A stretch of DNA of 64,000 nt from an uncultured Aquimarina sp. (lineage in GTDB: Bacteria > Bacteroidota > Bacteroidia > Flavobacteriales > Flavobacteriaceae), in assembly GCA_947492105.1 (NCBI GenBank), contig CANLMN010000005.1, forward strand, positions 1 through 64,000, written 5' to 3'. The notes under the pieces were generated by a model. The model was not told the origin of the DNA, ran no database searches, and saw only the letters and a program-made list of their open reading frames with translations. A program made the translations under genes and the position numbers. How positions within the stretch are numbered: the stretch's first letter is position 1; each line of letters begins with the position of its first letter. Positions 9,103 to 19,008 of this stretch are shown in pieces.

Positions 9103-9675
9103 TTATTTTGTACTTCTCGTTTTATAGGCTTTTAGAAACTCTCCTTTAGGTTTTCCGTCGTCAAAAGAACTAAATTTCAACAAAGTTCTCGTCTTGGATC
9201 GTGCCTCTTCGTTTGACATGCCTTCATATTCTATTCTATATATTGCCGAATAGATCTGTGCTCTCCCAGTACCGTGATAGCAATGCATCAATACAGGGTA
9301 GGCGTTTTCTTGATCCAATACCTTGTAGAGACTATCTAAGTTTTGTCGTGTTGGCACCTGATCAGATGGAATATTAACATGGCGCACACCCGCAATCTTT
9401 GCTACCGCTTTTTGTTCCAATTCTATATCCGTGCCGTTGGCAGGATTGAGTTCATCTATAATATGCGGATGACGAAAATCTATAATGGTTTTGATTTGAT
9501 ACTCCTCTACATAATCTCGTATTTTTTCTGGCGGTATCACCCCCGAGCTATAAACTTTGCCATCAGTAATTTTTTTGAAATTATAATTGAGATGAATATC
9601 ATACACATATTTGGCAGTACCCACTAGCACTACGACCAAAACCCCAAGTATAATCCTTTTCATGGTTTTATTCAT
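9103..9675 (-). CDS. Membrane-anchored dual-specificity/tyrosine phosphatase
   Basis: A 190-residue protein with one N-terminal membrane helix (about 7-22) and a cysteine-based phosphatase domain facing the periplasm. The active-site signature HCYHGTGR (Cys132, Arg138) fits C-x5-R, and Asp104 in IPSDQ is a candidate general acid. It dephosphorylates phosphoproteins or other phosphate esters; the substrate is unknown. It follows the LtaS-like gene by 38 bases on the same strand, so the two are probably one transcript and may act on the same envelope phosphate chemistry. Two ATGs (9675 and 9663) are possible. Confidence 0.85.
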   Translation of the reverse strand: MNKTMKRIILGVLVVVLVGTAKYVYDIHLNYNFKKITDGKVYSSGVIPPEKIRDYVEEYQIKTIIDFRHPHIIDELNPANGTDIELEQKAVAKIAGVRHVNIPSDQVPTRQNLDSLYKVLDQENAYPVLMHCYHGTGRAQIYSAIYRIEYEGMSNEEARSKTRTLLKFSSFDDGKPKGEFLKAYKTRSTK

Positions 9676-9713
9676 TACGATCTATTTTTTAATTTTTTGT
9701 GTTTCAACAAATA

Positions 9714-11660
9714 CTATTGTACCATTAATTTACGGTTCATAATCCGATCCATATAATCTTGGACAAAGGCTTTGCAGCGTTCCTCTGCCGCATCCATTTG
9801 TTCATTTCGTTGCTCTATCAAATTATTTTTCAAACCTTTGTCTTTTATATCATAGAATCCCATCACATTTTGACCATCAAAAATACAAATATAATTTTCG
9901 TCAAAATATTGATATAAGATACTTGAGTGTGTCATGACAAAAGGGGGAACCTTTTCCTCTCCAATCAAATTTCTCCCCCAACTTCTAAATGGTTTATCAT
10001 ACCCAGAAACCTTGAGTAGGGTTGGATAGATATCAATTTGTTGTGCCAAACGTTTGTCGACTCCTCTCATCACCTCATCATTCCCAGGGTAATAGAACAT
10101 AATTGGAACAGTATGCCGATTGATCGTCTTTTTATATTCATCGTAATATACTTGATTTCCGTGATCAGCTGTCAAGACAAAAATAGTATTCTCAAACCAC
10201 GGAGCTGTTTTGGCAGCTTCAAAAAACTCTTTTAGCGCCTCATCTGTGTATCCTACACATTGGTGCATCGGTACATTTCCTTTGGGATACTTCCCTTCCT
10301 TTTCTTTGGGAACAATGTAGGGAGAATGCGAACTTACAGTAAATATCGTACTCATAAAAGGTTCTTGCTTCTGATCCATTTCTTTTTTTACGTACTGTAA
10401 AAATGGTGTATCCCAAATACCCCAAAACCCATCAAAATCCGTGTTATCCGGATACAATAGATCATATTCTGTTTTTCCATAATAATAATCAAATCCCAGA
10501 ATATTGCCAAAACCCAAAAAACCCATCGAACCATTGGGAGCGCCATGAAAAAAAGAAGTATCATATCCCATCTCATTATAACTAGAAACTACTGATTGTA
10601 TAGGTTGTTTGGCATACGCAGAAGAAGTAAATGCTACTTTGAAAGAAGGGATACCGGCCAAAACCGATGACATTCCGTGAATGGATTTCCTTCCATTAGC
10701 AAAGGCATTGGGAAACAATAAACTGTGCTGTGCCAGTGAATCCAAAAATGGTGTATAACTCACATAATCCTTGATCCCCATATCACGGTTCATTGCTCCA
10801 AAATACTCACGCCCATAACTCTCCACAATTAGAATCACCACATTGGGTTTATCCAAAGTCAAACTATCTTTTGGATATTGCTTTATCGGTTGCAATTGCT
10901 GATCAATAACCTCTTTTGTTACAAAATTTACAGCCTTAAAATCATTTTTGCCGATTGTTCTAATAATAGAAAAAGGAGTATTCAGCACGATATCAGCATG
11001 CACGGGCACTTTGACATGTCGATTGGCATCTACCATATTAATAGGACGTGTACTGTGCCTAAAATCTCCTCTAATCCCACCAATACATAACGGAATCACT
11101 AGACAAATCGCGAGTACTGAACTCCCAAAATACCTCCACTTGGAATGTATTTTTTTTGGAGATATCCGTATTCGTTTATACAAAAACACCCAACCACTTG
11201 CTAAAAGAAAAAATAATAGAAAAACATGCCAATACGACACAAAAAAAGCACCTAGCAGTGAACCCAAATTACTTTCATTCTCCACACTTCCCAAAACCGA
11301 AGTAGTTGTTCTAGTATAGATAAATTTGTAATAAATAAAATCTACAAAATTGGTTGCATACCCTATCAGATTTGTTACACAATAGAGATAAAATAACATT
11401 TTTTGATACCAAGAATGTGTATTCACCCATAGCGGAAAAATACTCAAAAGAATAAATAACGAATTGATATACAACAGAGCAGAAGTATCAAAAGCGAGTC
11501 CGTGGTAAGCTAACTTCATGAATTCAGAAAAACCTGTTATCTCAATTAAATCAGCATTATAAACATAAAACAAAACCCTGGCAATAAAATAAAATACATA
11601 CGCCAAAAGCATGCGATACCCCAATACTTTGTATTCTTCTAAACGACTATTTTTTTGCAT
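9714..11660 (-). CDS. LtaS/OpgB-like membrane sulfatase-family phosphotransferase
   Basis: A 648-residue protein with about five N-terminal membrane helices (residues 15-210) and a C-terminal alkaline-phosphatase/sulfatase domain in the periplasm. VVILIVESYGREYFG begins the domain. ANGRKSIHGMSS carries the probable nucleophile (Ser where LtaS has Thr), and LTADHGNQ with NRHTVPIMFYYPG supplies metal ligands. Members transfer phosphoglycerol or phosphoethanolamine from phospholipid to envelope glycans. In a Gram-negative bacterium without lipoteichoic acid the acceptor is more likely lipopolysaccharide, glycan or a lipid. It is the first gene of a minus-strand unit followed by a phosphatase. 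Confidence 0.88.
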   Translation of the reverse strand: MQKNSRLEEYKVLGYRMLLAYVFYFIARVLFYVYNADLIEITGFSEFMKLAYHGLAFDTSALLYINSLFILLSIFPLWVNTHSWYQKMLFYLYCVTNLIGYATNFVDFIYYKFIYTRTTTSVLGSVENESNLGSLLGAFFVSYWHVFLLFFLLASGWVFLYKRIRISPKKIHSKWRYFGSSVLAICLVIPLCIGGIRGDFRHSTRPINMVDANRHVKVPVHADIVLNTPFSIIRTIGKNDFKAVNFVTKEVIDQQLQPIKQYPKDSLTLDKPNVVILIVESYGREYFGAMNRDMGIKDYVSYTPFLDSLAQHSLLFPNAFANGRKSIHGMSSVLAGIPSFKVAFTSSAYAKQPIQSVVSSYNEMGYDTSFFHGAPNGSMGFLGFGNILGFDYYYGKTEYDLLYPDNTDFDGFWGIWDTPFLQYVKKEMDQKQEPFMSTIFTVSSHSPYIVPKEKEGKYPKGNVPMHQCVGYTDEALKEFFEAAKTAPWFENTIFVLTADHGNQVYYDEYKKTINRHTVPIMFYYPGNDEVMRGVDKRLAQQIDIYPTLLKVSGYDKPFRSWGRNLIGEEKVPPFVMTHSSILYQYFDENYICIFDGQNVMGFYDIKDKGLKNNLIEQRNEQMDAAEERCKAFVQDYMDRIMNRKLMVQ

Positions 11661-11708
11661 AAATTGTTTTACCTAAAATGATTCTAGAAAACACTTTTGT
11701 TAAGTTCG

Positions 11709-11716
11709 CAAAGGTA
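11709..11716 (-). promoter_or_regulatory. Predicted -7 box for the LtaS-like gene
   Basis: TACCTTTG on the minus strand, a perfect match to the Bacteroidota TAnnTTTG box, about 50 bases upstream of the ATG at 11660. No clear -33 TTTG is seen. Confidence 0.5.
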
Positions 11717-11862
11717 TATAAATATTGTTTGTGGATCGAGCTGGTCCTACAAAACCTAATGAACTCGCAAAATACTACCTCATAAAAAAGATTTATCCAA
11801 GATATTACATCGTTTTATAAGAATTCTTCTATCATATGATTAAAAAACTATTACTTTTTTAA

Positions 11863-11870
11863 TATATTTA
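11863..11870 (+). promoter_or_regulatory. Predicted -7 box for the acyl-CoA ligase gene
   Basis: TATATTTA, a near match to TAnnTTTG. Transcription would start near 11877, after the in-frame GTG at 11873, which supports the ATG at 11951 as the start codon. Confidence 0.4.
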
Positions 11871-11950
11871 GAGTGCAGTATAGGGCTACGGAACTATATT
11901 ATTCTATTTTTACCAAAACCTATACCTGCATAATACATATCCTAAAGCCC

Positions 11951-13732
11951 ATGATAGAGATTAAACGATTATTTGATTTCCCTTATTATCAATTAGAACA
12001 ATTCCCGCTAGACAAAGCCTTAGTAACCAAGCAAAATGGTAAGTGGATTGCTACGTCTACAAAGGAATATATTGACAAAGCCAATAAAATTAGTCGTGCA
12101 CTATTACGTCTTGGTGTAAAACCCAATGACAAAATTGCAATTATCTCTACAAATAATCGTACCGAATGGAATATTGTAGATATTGGTGTGTTACAAATTG
12201 GAGCGCAAGATGTGCCCATTTATCCGACTATATCAGAAGAAGATTACCAATATGTACTCAATCATTCCGAATCTAAATATGTATTTGTTTCTGATGTTGA
12301 TGTTTTTATGAAAGTCAAAAAAATCAAAGGAAATGTACCTTCACTAAAAGATGTTTTTTCGTTTGATCAAATAGCAGAATGTAATAATTGGGAGGAACTA
12401 CTCGAATTGGGAGAGGATTCTAGCAATCAAGATGAGGTAGAAAAAATCAAAGCTACCATCAAGGAAGATGATTTGGCTACATTAATATACACCTCAGGGA
12501 CTACAGGCAGACCCAAAGGTGTAATGCTTTCGCACAAAAATATCGTAAGCAATGCTCTTAATTCTGCTTCGCGTTTCCCTATGGAACCTGGTAGTAACTT
12601 TAAATCTCTTAGCTTTTTGCCAGTATGCCATATTTACGAGCGTATGTTATTGTATCTATATCAGTACATGGGAGTTTCGATTCATTTTGCAGAATCTATA
12701 GAAGCTATTAGTGACAACCTCAAAGAAGTACAACCAGAAACAATGTCTGCGGTACCTAGACTACTAGAAAAAGTATATGATAAGATATATGCAAAAGGAA
12801 CAGATCTTACAGGTATCAAAAAAAGTTTATTCTTTTGGGCTATAGCACTAGGACTCCAATACAAACCATATGGTGCCAATGGTTGGTTCTATGGATTAAA
12901 ATTAAGTATCGCAAAAAAACTTATTTTCAGCAAATGGCAAGAGGCTCTTGGGGGCAACCTAAAAGTAATTGCATGTGGTAGTGCAGCTTTGCAACCGCGG
13001 TTATCAAGAGTATTTACCGCAGCCGGAATACCTGTTATGCAAGGATATGGGCTTACAGAAACATCTCCTGTTATTTCTGTAAATGACCTACGAGACAAAG
13101 GTTTCAAAATTGGAACGGTGGGAAAACCTATTGCCGAAATGGATATCAAAATTGCTGACGATGGAGAAATCTTGGTCAAAGGACCAAATGTCATGCAAGG
13201 ATATTATAAAGACCCAGTAAAAACAGATGAAGTGCTCAAAAACGGCTATCTACATACAGGAGATATCGGTAATATTGATGCAGAGGGCTTCCTCAAGATT
13301 ACGGATCGTAAAAAAGAAATGTTCAAAACATCTGGTGGCAAATATGTTGCACCACAATTAATAGAAAATGCTATGAAACAGTCTCGTTTTATTGATCAAA
13401 TTATGGTTATAGGCGAGGGTGAAAAAATGCCTGCAGCATTCATACAACCTAATTTTGAATTTGTAAGAGAATGGGCTGTACAACATAATTACAACCTTGG
13501 GGCTACGAATGCAGAACTTATAGCGAACCAAAAAGTCAAAGAACGTATAGAGCAAGAAGTTCAAGAGCATAACCAAAAATTCGGGAAATGGGAACAAGTC
13601 AAAAAATTCGAACTCACCCCGGATGAATGGAGTATCGATGCTGGACATCTCACTCCTACCATGAAGATGAAACGAAAAATCATCAAAGAAAAATACAAAG
13701 AACTGTACGAGAAAATCTATGATCGTGCCTAA
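11951..13732 (+). CDS. Long-chain fatty acid-CoA ligase (AMP-binding)
   Basis: A 593-residue adenylate-forming enzyme that activates fatty acids to acyl-CoA. The P-loop-like motif YTSGTTGRPKG is at about 179-189, QGYGLTETSP is the A5 region, LHTGDIG the A7 region, and DRKKEMFKTSGGKYVAP carries the A8 hinge and nearby substrate contacts. Length and order match the FAA1/FadD15-like long-chain group found in Bacteroidota. The start is the ATG at 11951 rather than a GTG at 11873, because the extra 26 residues are not conserved-looking and lie across a predicted promoter. It has its own terminator and sits upstream of the MarR/beta-oxidation genes, which fits a role feeding that pathway. Confidence 0.92.
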   Translation: MIEIKRLFDFPYYQLEQFPLDKALVTKQNGKWIATSTKEYIDKANKISRALLRLGVKPNDKIAIISTNNRTEWNIVDIGVLQIGAQDVPIYPTISEEDYQYVLNHSESKYVFVSDVDVFMKVKKIKGNVPSLKDVFSFDQIAECNNWEELLELGEDSSNQDEVEKIKATIKEDDLATLIYTSGTTGRPKGVMLSHKNIVSNALNSASRFPMEPGSNFKSLSFLPVCHIYERMLLYLYQYMGVSIHFAESIEAISDNLKEVQPETMSAVPRLLEKVYDKIYAKGTDLTGIKKSLFFWAIALGLQYKPYGANGWFYGLKLSIAKKLIFSKWQEALGGNLKVIACGSAALQPRLSRVFTAAGIPVMQGYGLTETSPVISVNDLRDKGFKIGTVGKPIAEMDIKIADDGEILVKGPNVMQGYYKDPVKTDEVLKNGYLHTGDIGNIDAEGFLKITDRKKEMFKTSGGKYVAPQLIENAMKQSRFIDQIMVIGEGEKMPAAFIQPNFEFVREWAVQHNYNLGATNAELIANQKVKERIEQEVQEHNQKFGKWEQVKKFELTPDEWSIDAGHLTPTMKMKRKIIKEKYKELYEKIYDRA

Positions 13733-13770
13733 ATTATAGGGAAACCTACAGTGTACTTTAATTTATTTAC

Positions 13771-13820
13771 AACCTGTAAATCATCAAGTTTTTCTTGTGA
13801 TTTTACAGGTTTATTTTTTT
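13771..13820 (+). terminator. Intrinsic terminator after the acyl-CoA ligase gene
   Basis: AACCTGTAAATCA at 13771-13783 pairs with TGATTTTACAGGTT at 13798-13811 (one bulge), followed by a long T run. It lies 38 bases after the stop codon. Confidence 0.85.
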
Positions 13821-13904
13821 TGTAGACTACACCAAACAAACCTTTCTTTATAGCAACAAAATCTGTTTTAAGTTTTAATTAATATAGTTATAGTGTTCAA
13901 CAGC

Positions 13905-13912
13905 TATTTTTG
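13905..13912 (+). promoter_or_regulatory. Predicted -7 box for the DUF2834 gene
   Basis: TATTTTTG, an exact TAnnTTTG match, 80 bases upstream of the ATG at 13992. A run of 15 A residues (13978-13992) directly precedes and includes the start codon's A. Confidence 0.5.
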
Positions 13913-13991
13913 TATATGATTTCACCGCAAATCACATTAATCATAAAGCAAATTCAGGATATTAGTCTCTTTTAATTAAAAAAAAAAAAAA

Positions 13992-14321
13992 ATGAAACGT
14001 AAATATATTTTTCTTTTAATTGCACTAGTAGGAGCCTGCTATACGTGGTATTTCAACATTCAATTTTATCTTAATGTAGAGGATACATCTATTAGCAATT
14101 TTTTAGCATTGACAAAAACAACATTTCCTTCAAGATCATTTTCAGCCGATTTACAAATAGTCATACTTACTTTTTTAATTTGGTACATTCCAGAATCACT
14201 GCGATTAAAAATTAAATATTGGTGGGTTTTAATCCCCTTAACATTTATCATTGCCGTAGCATTTACATTCCCTTTATTCTTATATATGAGAGAACGTAAA
14301 TTAGAAAGTCTTGAAAAGTAA
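13992..14321 (+). CDS. DUF2834-like small membrane protein
   Basis: A 109-residue protein with three predicted membrane helices (about 5-24, 52-67 and 76-98). The SADLQIVILTFLIW segment and the helix layout resemble DUF2834, a family of short membrane proteins without known function. It lies alone between the acyl-CoA ligase terminator and the MarR gene. The 270 bases after it (14322-14590) hold nothing I can support, so it may or may not be co-regulated with its neighbours. Confidence 0.65.
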   Translation: MKRKYIFLLIALVGACYTWYFNIQFYLNVEDTSISNFLALTKTTFPSRSFSADLQIVILTFLIWYIPESLRLKIKYWWVLIPLTFIIAVAFTFPLFLYMRERKLESLEK

Positions 14322-14590
14322 AAAAAGATACCGTGGTAATAGGAACTAGTTATTGCTCCTTTGTAGCTTTTGTGTCCCCTCCTACCTATGCGCAAACACA
14401 AAAAAACAACACATAGAACTGCAAACACCTCATACTATTGTAGGCTCTATATCCCTGTAATATCTCTATTCATTGCATTTACCCAGTTCCGTGTACCACA
14501 AAAACTAATATTAATGATGATTCTGAAGAGTATTTTTTACAGTTACAACAAAAAAATGTATCTTAAAGGCTCAATGCTTGCTTTTTTATG

Positions 14591-14630
14591 AATTTTATTA
14601 TGCATGCATAATAAAATTTTAGTATCTTTA
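14591..14630 (+). promoter_or_regulatory. Palindromic operator and promoter of the MarR gene
   Basis: A perfect 28 bp palindrome at 14591-14618 centred on TATGCATGCATA, followed directly by the -7-like box TATCTTTA (14623-14630), 19 bases before the ATG at 14649. The palindrome covers the place where the -33 element should be, as expected for repression. The same 12 bp core lies at the promoter of the SDR gene at 47962. Confidence 0.75.
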
Positions 14631-14648
14631 CTTTTCACAAAATCTCAA

Positions 14649-15089
14649 ATGAAAAATAAAACTATTGATTATGCACTACGCGCTACATGGATGGCAGTTT
14701 CAAAAATGTATAACGAAGAAGCGAATAAAAAGGGCAGCACCATGGCAACTGGCTTTACACTCATTAATATTGATCCAGAAAATGGCACCCCCTCGACATC
14801 CTTGGGTCCCAAAATGGGCATGGAAGCCACGAGCCTATCCAGAACGCTAAAAATGATGGAAGAAAAAAAGATGATTTATCGAAAGAAAAATCCTGAAGAT
14901 GGACGTAGCGTTTTAATTTTCTTGACAGATTTTGGTCTAGAAATGCGGGATTACTCCAAAGAAGTAGTTTTTAAATTTGATAATGCCATTCGAGAAAATG
15001 TTCCAGAAGAAAAATTGAAGGTTTTTTTTGAAGTATTTCAGGTTATTAATGATTTGATCACTTCCAAAAAAGTTTATTCAACGAGATAA
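14649..15089 (+). CDS. MarR-family transcriptional regulator of beta-oxidation genes
   Basis: A 146-residue winged-helix protein. Residues 10-50 form the dimer/first helices. MGMEATSLSRTLKMMEEKKMI (about 58-78) is the recognition helix region, written here with its key residues Thr, Ser, Arg and Thr, and NPEDGRSVLIFLTDFG is the wing. MarR proteins bind palindromes as dimers and release them on ligand binding; acyl-CoA or fatty acid would be a logical ligand here, by inference. The start at 14649 is chosen because the earlier in-frame codon at 14604 lies inside the operator palindrome. The gene leads the operon with the HAD/ECH, thiolase and acyl-CoA dehydrogenase genes. Confidence 0.88.
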   Translation: MKNKTIDYALRATWMAVSKMYNEEANKKGSTMATGFTLINIDPENGTPSTSLGPKMGMEATSLSRTLKMMEEKKMIYRKKNPEDGRSVLIFLTDFGLEMRDYSKEVVFKFDNAIRENVPEEKLKVFFEVFQVINDLITSKKVYSTR

Positions 15090-15203
15090 ATGATGAATAA
15101 CACAGAAAACAATATGGTTTTTTGTACTCGTCACAAAAAAATAATGAAACCAAAGAAATTTCTAAGGTTCCAAGAATCAATTAAAAAACAATAATAAGCA
15201 CGA

Positions 15204-17609
15204 ATGAAACGAACAATTAAAAAAGTAGCGGTTATCGGATCAGGAATAATGGGTTCGGGAATCGCTTGCCATTTTGCTAACATTGGTGTCGAAGTCCTTT
15301 TGTTAGACATCGTACCAAGAACACTAAATGACAAAGAAAAAGCTAAAGGGTTATCATTAGAAGATGCCATAGTACGCAATCGCTTAGTCAATGAGGCACT
15401 TACTACAGCACTCAAATCTAAACCATCTCCCATTTATCACACAAAATTTGCGCAACGTATTACCACAGGTAATCTCGAAGATGATATTGCAAAAGTTGCA
15501 GACGTAGATTGGATTATTGAGGTTGTTGTAGAACGACTTGATATCAAAAAAACGGTGTTTAAGAATCTAGAGAAATATCGTACTCCAGGGACATTGATTA
15601 CGTCTAACACCTCTGGTATCCCTATCAAATTTATGAGTGAAGGTCGTAGTGAAGATTTTCAAAAACATTTCTGCGGTACGCACTTTTTTAATCCAGCTCG
15701 TTACTTAAAACTATTCGAGATCATTCCTGGACCAGAGACCTCAAAAGAAGTATTAGATTTTCTGAATGGTTATGGAGAGAAATTTTTAGGAAAAACTGCT
15801 GTCATCGCCAAAGACACTCCTGCTTTTATCGGCAATCGAATTGGTATTTTCAGTATTATGAGCCTTTTCCATACGATAAAAGATATGGGACTAACCATAG
15901 AAGAGGTGGATAAATTAACAGGCCCCGTCATTGGACGTCCAAAATCGGCTACATTCCGTACCGTAGATGTGGTTGGACTAGACACTCTAGTACACGTGGC
16001 AAATGGTATTGCTGATAATTGCCTAGACGATGAGCGTCTAGAACTATTCCAACTACCAGATTTTATCAACACTCTCATGGAAAATAAATGGCTAGGAAGC
16101 AAAACTGGTCAAGGGTTTTACAAAAAACAGGTATCCAAGGATGGCAAAAAAGAAATTCTTTCTTTAGATCTGGACACCCTAGAATATCGCCCAAATAAGA
16201 GAGCGTCATTTGCAACACTAGAACTCACAAAATCGGTCGACAAAGTCATAGATCGTTACAAAATATTAATTAAAGGAAAGGATAAGGCAGGAGCATTCTA
16301 TCGCAACAACTTCTCTGCCCTCTTTGCTTATGTATCCAATCGTATTCCCGAGATCACAGACGAAATCTATAAGATTGATGACGCTATGAAAGCTGGTTTT
16401 GGATGGGAATATGGACCATTCCAAATTTGGGATGCCATAGGCGTAGAAAAAGGTATTGAAATGATGAAGGCTGAGGGTATCGAACCTGCTGCTTGGGTCA
16501 ATGAGATGGTTGCTTCCGGTAATACTTCTTTTTATACCATAAAAGATGGTGCCACCTATTGCTACGAGATCCCTACAAAAACACAGGAAAAAGTTCCTGG
16601 ACAAGATTCCTTTATCATACTAGATAATATTCGCAAATCATCTGAGGTTTTCAAAAACAGCGGTGTCGTCGTCGAAGATCTAGGAGATGGTATTCTGAAT
16701 GTAGAATTCCAAAGCAAAATGAACTCCATCGGAGGTGATGTTCTTGCTGGACTGAACAAAGCTATTGATATCGCAGAAAAAGATTTTCAAGGACTTGTAG
16801 TAGGTAATCAAGGATCAAATTTCTCTGTAGGAGCAAATATTGGTATGATCTTCATGATGGCCGTAGAACAAGAGTATGATGAACTCAATATGGCAGTCAA
16901 GTATTTTCAGGACTCCTGTATGCGACTACGCTATTCCTCGATACCTACAATAGTTGCTCCTCATGGTATGACATTGGGTGGCGGATGTGAGATGACACTC
17001 CACGCTGACAAGGTTGTGGCTGCTGCCGAAAGTTACATTGGACTTGTAGAATTTGGTGTTGGAGTAATCCCTGGTGGTGGTGGTTCTAAAGAAATGGCAC
17101 TGCGAGCTTCGGATACTTTTCAGAAAAATGATGTTGAGTTGAACCGATTACAAGAACATTTCTTAACTGTAGCAATGGCAAAGGTATCTACCTCTGCATA
17201 TGAAGCCTATGATACTAATATCTTACAACATGGCAAAGATATCGTAGTGGTCAACAAAGATCGCCAGATTGCTACCGCAAAAGCTTATGCCAAAATGCTT
17301 GCTGAACAAGGTTACACACAACCTCCACGTCGTAAGGATGTCAAAGTCCTGGGTAAACAAGCACTCGGAATGTTCCTTGTGGGTACAGATTCTATGGAAG
17401 CAAGTAGATACATCTCTGAACATGATAAGAAAATTGCAAACAAACTAGCCTACGTAATGGCTGGTGGTAATCTATCTGAACCAACAATGGTAACAGAACA
17501 GTATCTCTTAGACCTAGAACGAGAAGCATTTTTGTCTCTAACCACTGAGCGCAAAACATTGGAACGTATAGAGCATATGCTGAAAAAAGGAAAACCGCTT
17601 AGAAATTAG
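15204..17609 (+). CDS. 3-hydroxyacyl-CoA dehydrogenase/enoyl-CoA hydratase multienzyme
   Basis: An 801-residue protein carrying out the hydration and NAD+-dependent oxidation steps of beta-oxidation. The dehydrogenase part comes first: Rossmann motif GSGIMGSGIACHFA near residue 12, and GTHFFNPARYLKLFEI with the catalytic His. The C-terminal dehydrogenase repeat follows, and then an enoyl-CoA hydratase/isomerase (crotonase) domain from about 480, with GNQGSNFSVGANI and GGGCEMTLHAD as oxyanion-hole segments. This order is the reverse of E. coli FadB and is common in Bacteroidota. It lies 114 bases after the MarR gene and before the thiolase. Confidence 0.93.
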   Translation: MKRTIKKVAVIGSGIMGSGIACHFANIGVEVLLLDIVPRTLNDKEKAKGLSLEDAIVRNRLVNEALTTALKSKPSPIYHTKFAQRITTGNLEDDIAKVADVDWIIEVVVERLDIKKTVFKNLEKYRTPGTLITSNTSGIPIKFMSEGRSEDFQKHFCGTHFFNPARYLKLFEIIPGPETSKEVLDFLNGYGEKFLGKTAVIAKDTPAFIGNRIGIFSIMSLFHTIKDMGLTIEEVDKLTGPVIGRPKSATFRTVDVVGLDTLVHVANGIADNCLDDERLELFQLPDFINTLMENKWLGSKTGQGFYKKQVSKDGKKEILSLDLDTLEYRPNKRASFATLELTKSVDKVIDRYKILIKGKDKAGAFYRNNFSALFAYVSNRIPEITDEIYKIDDAMKAGFGWEYGPFQIWDAIGVEKGIEMMKAEGIEPAAWVNEMVASGNTSFYTIKDGATYCYEIPTKTQEKVPGQDSFIILDNIRKSSEVFKNSGVVVEDLGDGILNVEFQSKMNSIGGDVLAGLNKAIDIAEKDFQGLVVGNQGSNFSVGANIGMIFMMAVEQEYDELNMAVKYFQDSCMRLRYSSIPTIVAPHGMTLGGGCEMTLHADKVVAAAESYIGLVEFGVGVIPGGGGSKEMALRASDTFQKNDVELNRLQEHFLTVAMAKVSTSAYEAYDTNILQHGKDIVVVNKDRQIATAKAYAKMLAEQGYTQPPRRKDVKVLGKQALGMFLVGTDSMEASRYISEHDKKIANKLAYVMAGGNLSEPTMVTEQYLLDLEREAFLSLTTERKTLERIEHMLKKGKPLRN

Positions 17610-17695
17610 AGAACAGCTCATAAAATTAAAAGGTAGACGCACATGATCTATCTCTTAATACAATTTTTCGCTACTCTTACAAAAAACAAAAAAAA

Positions 17696-18886
17696 ATGAA
17701 AACCGCATATATAGTAAAAGCATATAGAACTGCCGTTGGAAAAGCTCCTAAAGGTGTGTTCAGATTCAAAAGAACAGATGAACTCGCAGCAGAGACCATC
17801 GAATATATGATGAAAGAATTACCGAATTTTGACAAAACCCGAATCGATGATGTCATCGTAGGTAATGCCATGCCAGAGGGTTCTCAAGGTTTGAATATGG
17901 CCCGCCTGATCTCTTTGATGGGGCTAAACTCTACCGATGTACCTGGAGTAACTGTCAACCGTTTTTGTTCTTCGGGAATTGAAACTATTGGTATGGCCAC
18001 AGCAAAAATCCAAGCAGGAATGGCAGATTGTATTATCGCCGGTGGTGCAGAGAGCATGAGTTCTGTCCCAATGACAGGATACAAAACAGAACTAAACTAT
18101 GATCTCGCTGCATCAGGTCACGAGGATTATTATTGGGGTATGGGAAATACTGCCGAAGCCGTTGCAAATGAATTCAATGTATCAAGAGAGGATCAAGATG
18201 AATTTGCCTATAACTCACATATGAAAGCCCTCAAGGCACAAGCAGAAAACCGTTTCCAAGATCAAATTGTCCCAATAGAGGTAGAACAGGTGTATGTCGA
18301 TGCTAACGGAAAAAAAGCTACAAAAAAATATACCGTAACAAAAGATGAAGGTCCAAGAAAAGAAACCTCAAAAGAGGTGCTCAACAAATTGCGTGCTGTA
18401 TTTGCTGCAAATGGTAGTGTGACCGCAGGAAACTCCTCTCAAATGAGTGATGGAGCAGCTTTTGTACTAATCATGAGTGAAGATATGGTCAAAGAATTAA
18501 ATCTAGAGCCTATTGCTCGTCTTGTAAACTATGCTGCTGCTGGTGTACCACCACGCATCATGGGGATTGGTCCTGTAAAAGCAGTCCCAAAAGTATTAAA
18601 ACAAGCGGGGCTTCAACAAAGTGATATCGAATTAATCGAACTCAACGAAGCTTTTGCCTCTCAATCCTTGGCGGTAATTCGTGAACTAAAGCTGAATCCA
18701 GATATTGTAAATGTAAATGGTGGAGCAATAGCACTAGGACACCCTCTAGGTTGTACTGGAGCAAAACTATCTGTCCAATTATTTGACGAAATGCGCAAGC
18801 GCAATATGCAAGGTAAATACGGAATGGTAACCATGTGTGTAGGTACAGGACAGGGAGCCGCAGGAGTATTTGAATTCCTTAACTAA
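17696..18886 (+). CDS. fadA: Acetyl-CoA acyltransferase (3-ketoacyl-CoA thiolase)
   Basis: A 396-residue thiolase catalysing the CoA-dependent cleavage of 3-ketoacyl-CoA. Cys91 in NRFCSSGIE is the nucleophile, [10 protein letters not shown] holds the second His region, and [14 protein letters not shown] contains the C-terminal catalytic Cys. Length is standard for the family. It follows the HAD/ECH gene by 86 bases and precedes the acyl-CoA dehydrogenase, completing the cycle. Confidence 0.94.
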   Translation: MKTAYIVKAYRTAVGKAPKGVFRFKRTDELAAETIEYMMKELPNFDKTRIDDVIVGNAMPEGSQGLNMARLISLMGLNSTDVPGVTVNRFCSSGIETIGMATAKIQAGMADCIIAGGAESMSSVPMTGYKTELNYDLAASGHEDYYWGMGNTAEAVANEFNVSREDQDEFAYNSHMKALKAQAENRFQDQIVPIEVEQVYVDANGKKATKKYTVTKDEGPRKETSKEVLNKLRAVFAANGSVTAGNSSQMSDGAAFVLIMSEDMVKELNLEPIARLVNYAAAGVPPRIMGIGPVKAVPKVLKQAGLQQSDIELIELNEAFASQSLAVIRELKLNPDIVNVNGGAIALGHPLGCTGAKLSVQLFDEMRKRNMQGKYGMVTMCVGTGQGAAGVFEFLN

Positions 18887-19008
18887 TAACCAATATTGAA
18901 GTATACCTCTATGAGCTATATCAGAAGGATGTAATTCTATCTATAAAAAAAAATTAAAAAGAAATGAGATGTTCGGCATCTACATTCTCGAATCTAAAAC
19001 CCAAAAAA

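Noticed and set aside
11831-11841. ATCATATGAT palindrome upstream of the acyl-CoA ligase as a MarR site
   Set aside because: It does not contain the TGCATGCA centre shared by the two strong operators; similarity is only in AT content.
14370-14591. A 73-codon open frame between the DUF2834 gene and the MarR operator
   Set aside because: No protein-like pattern, no promoter or leader of its own, and it runs into the operator palindrome.
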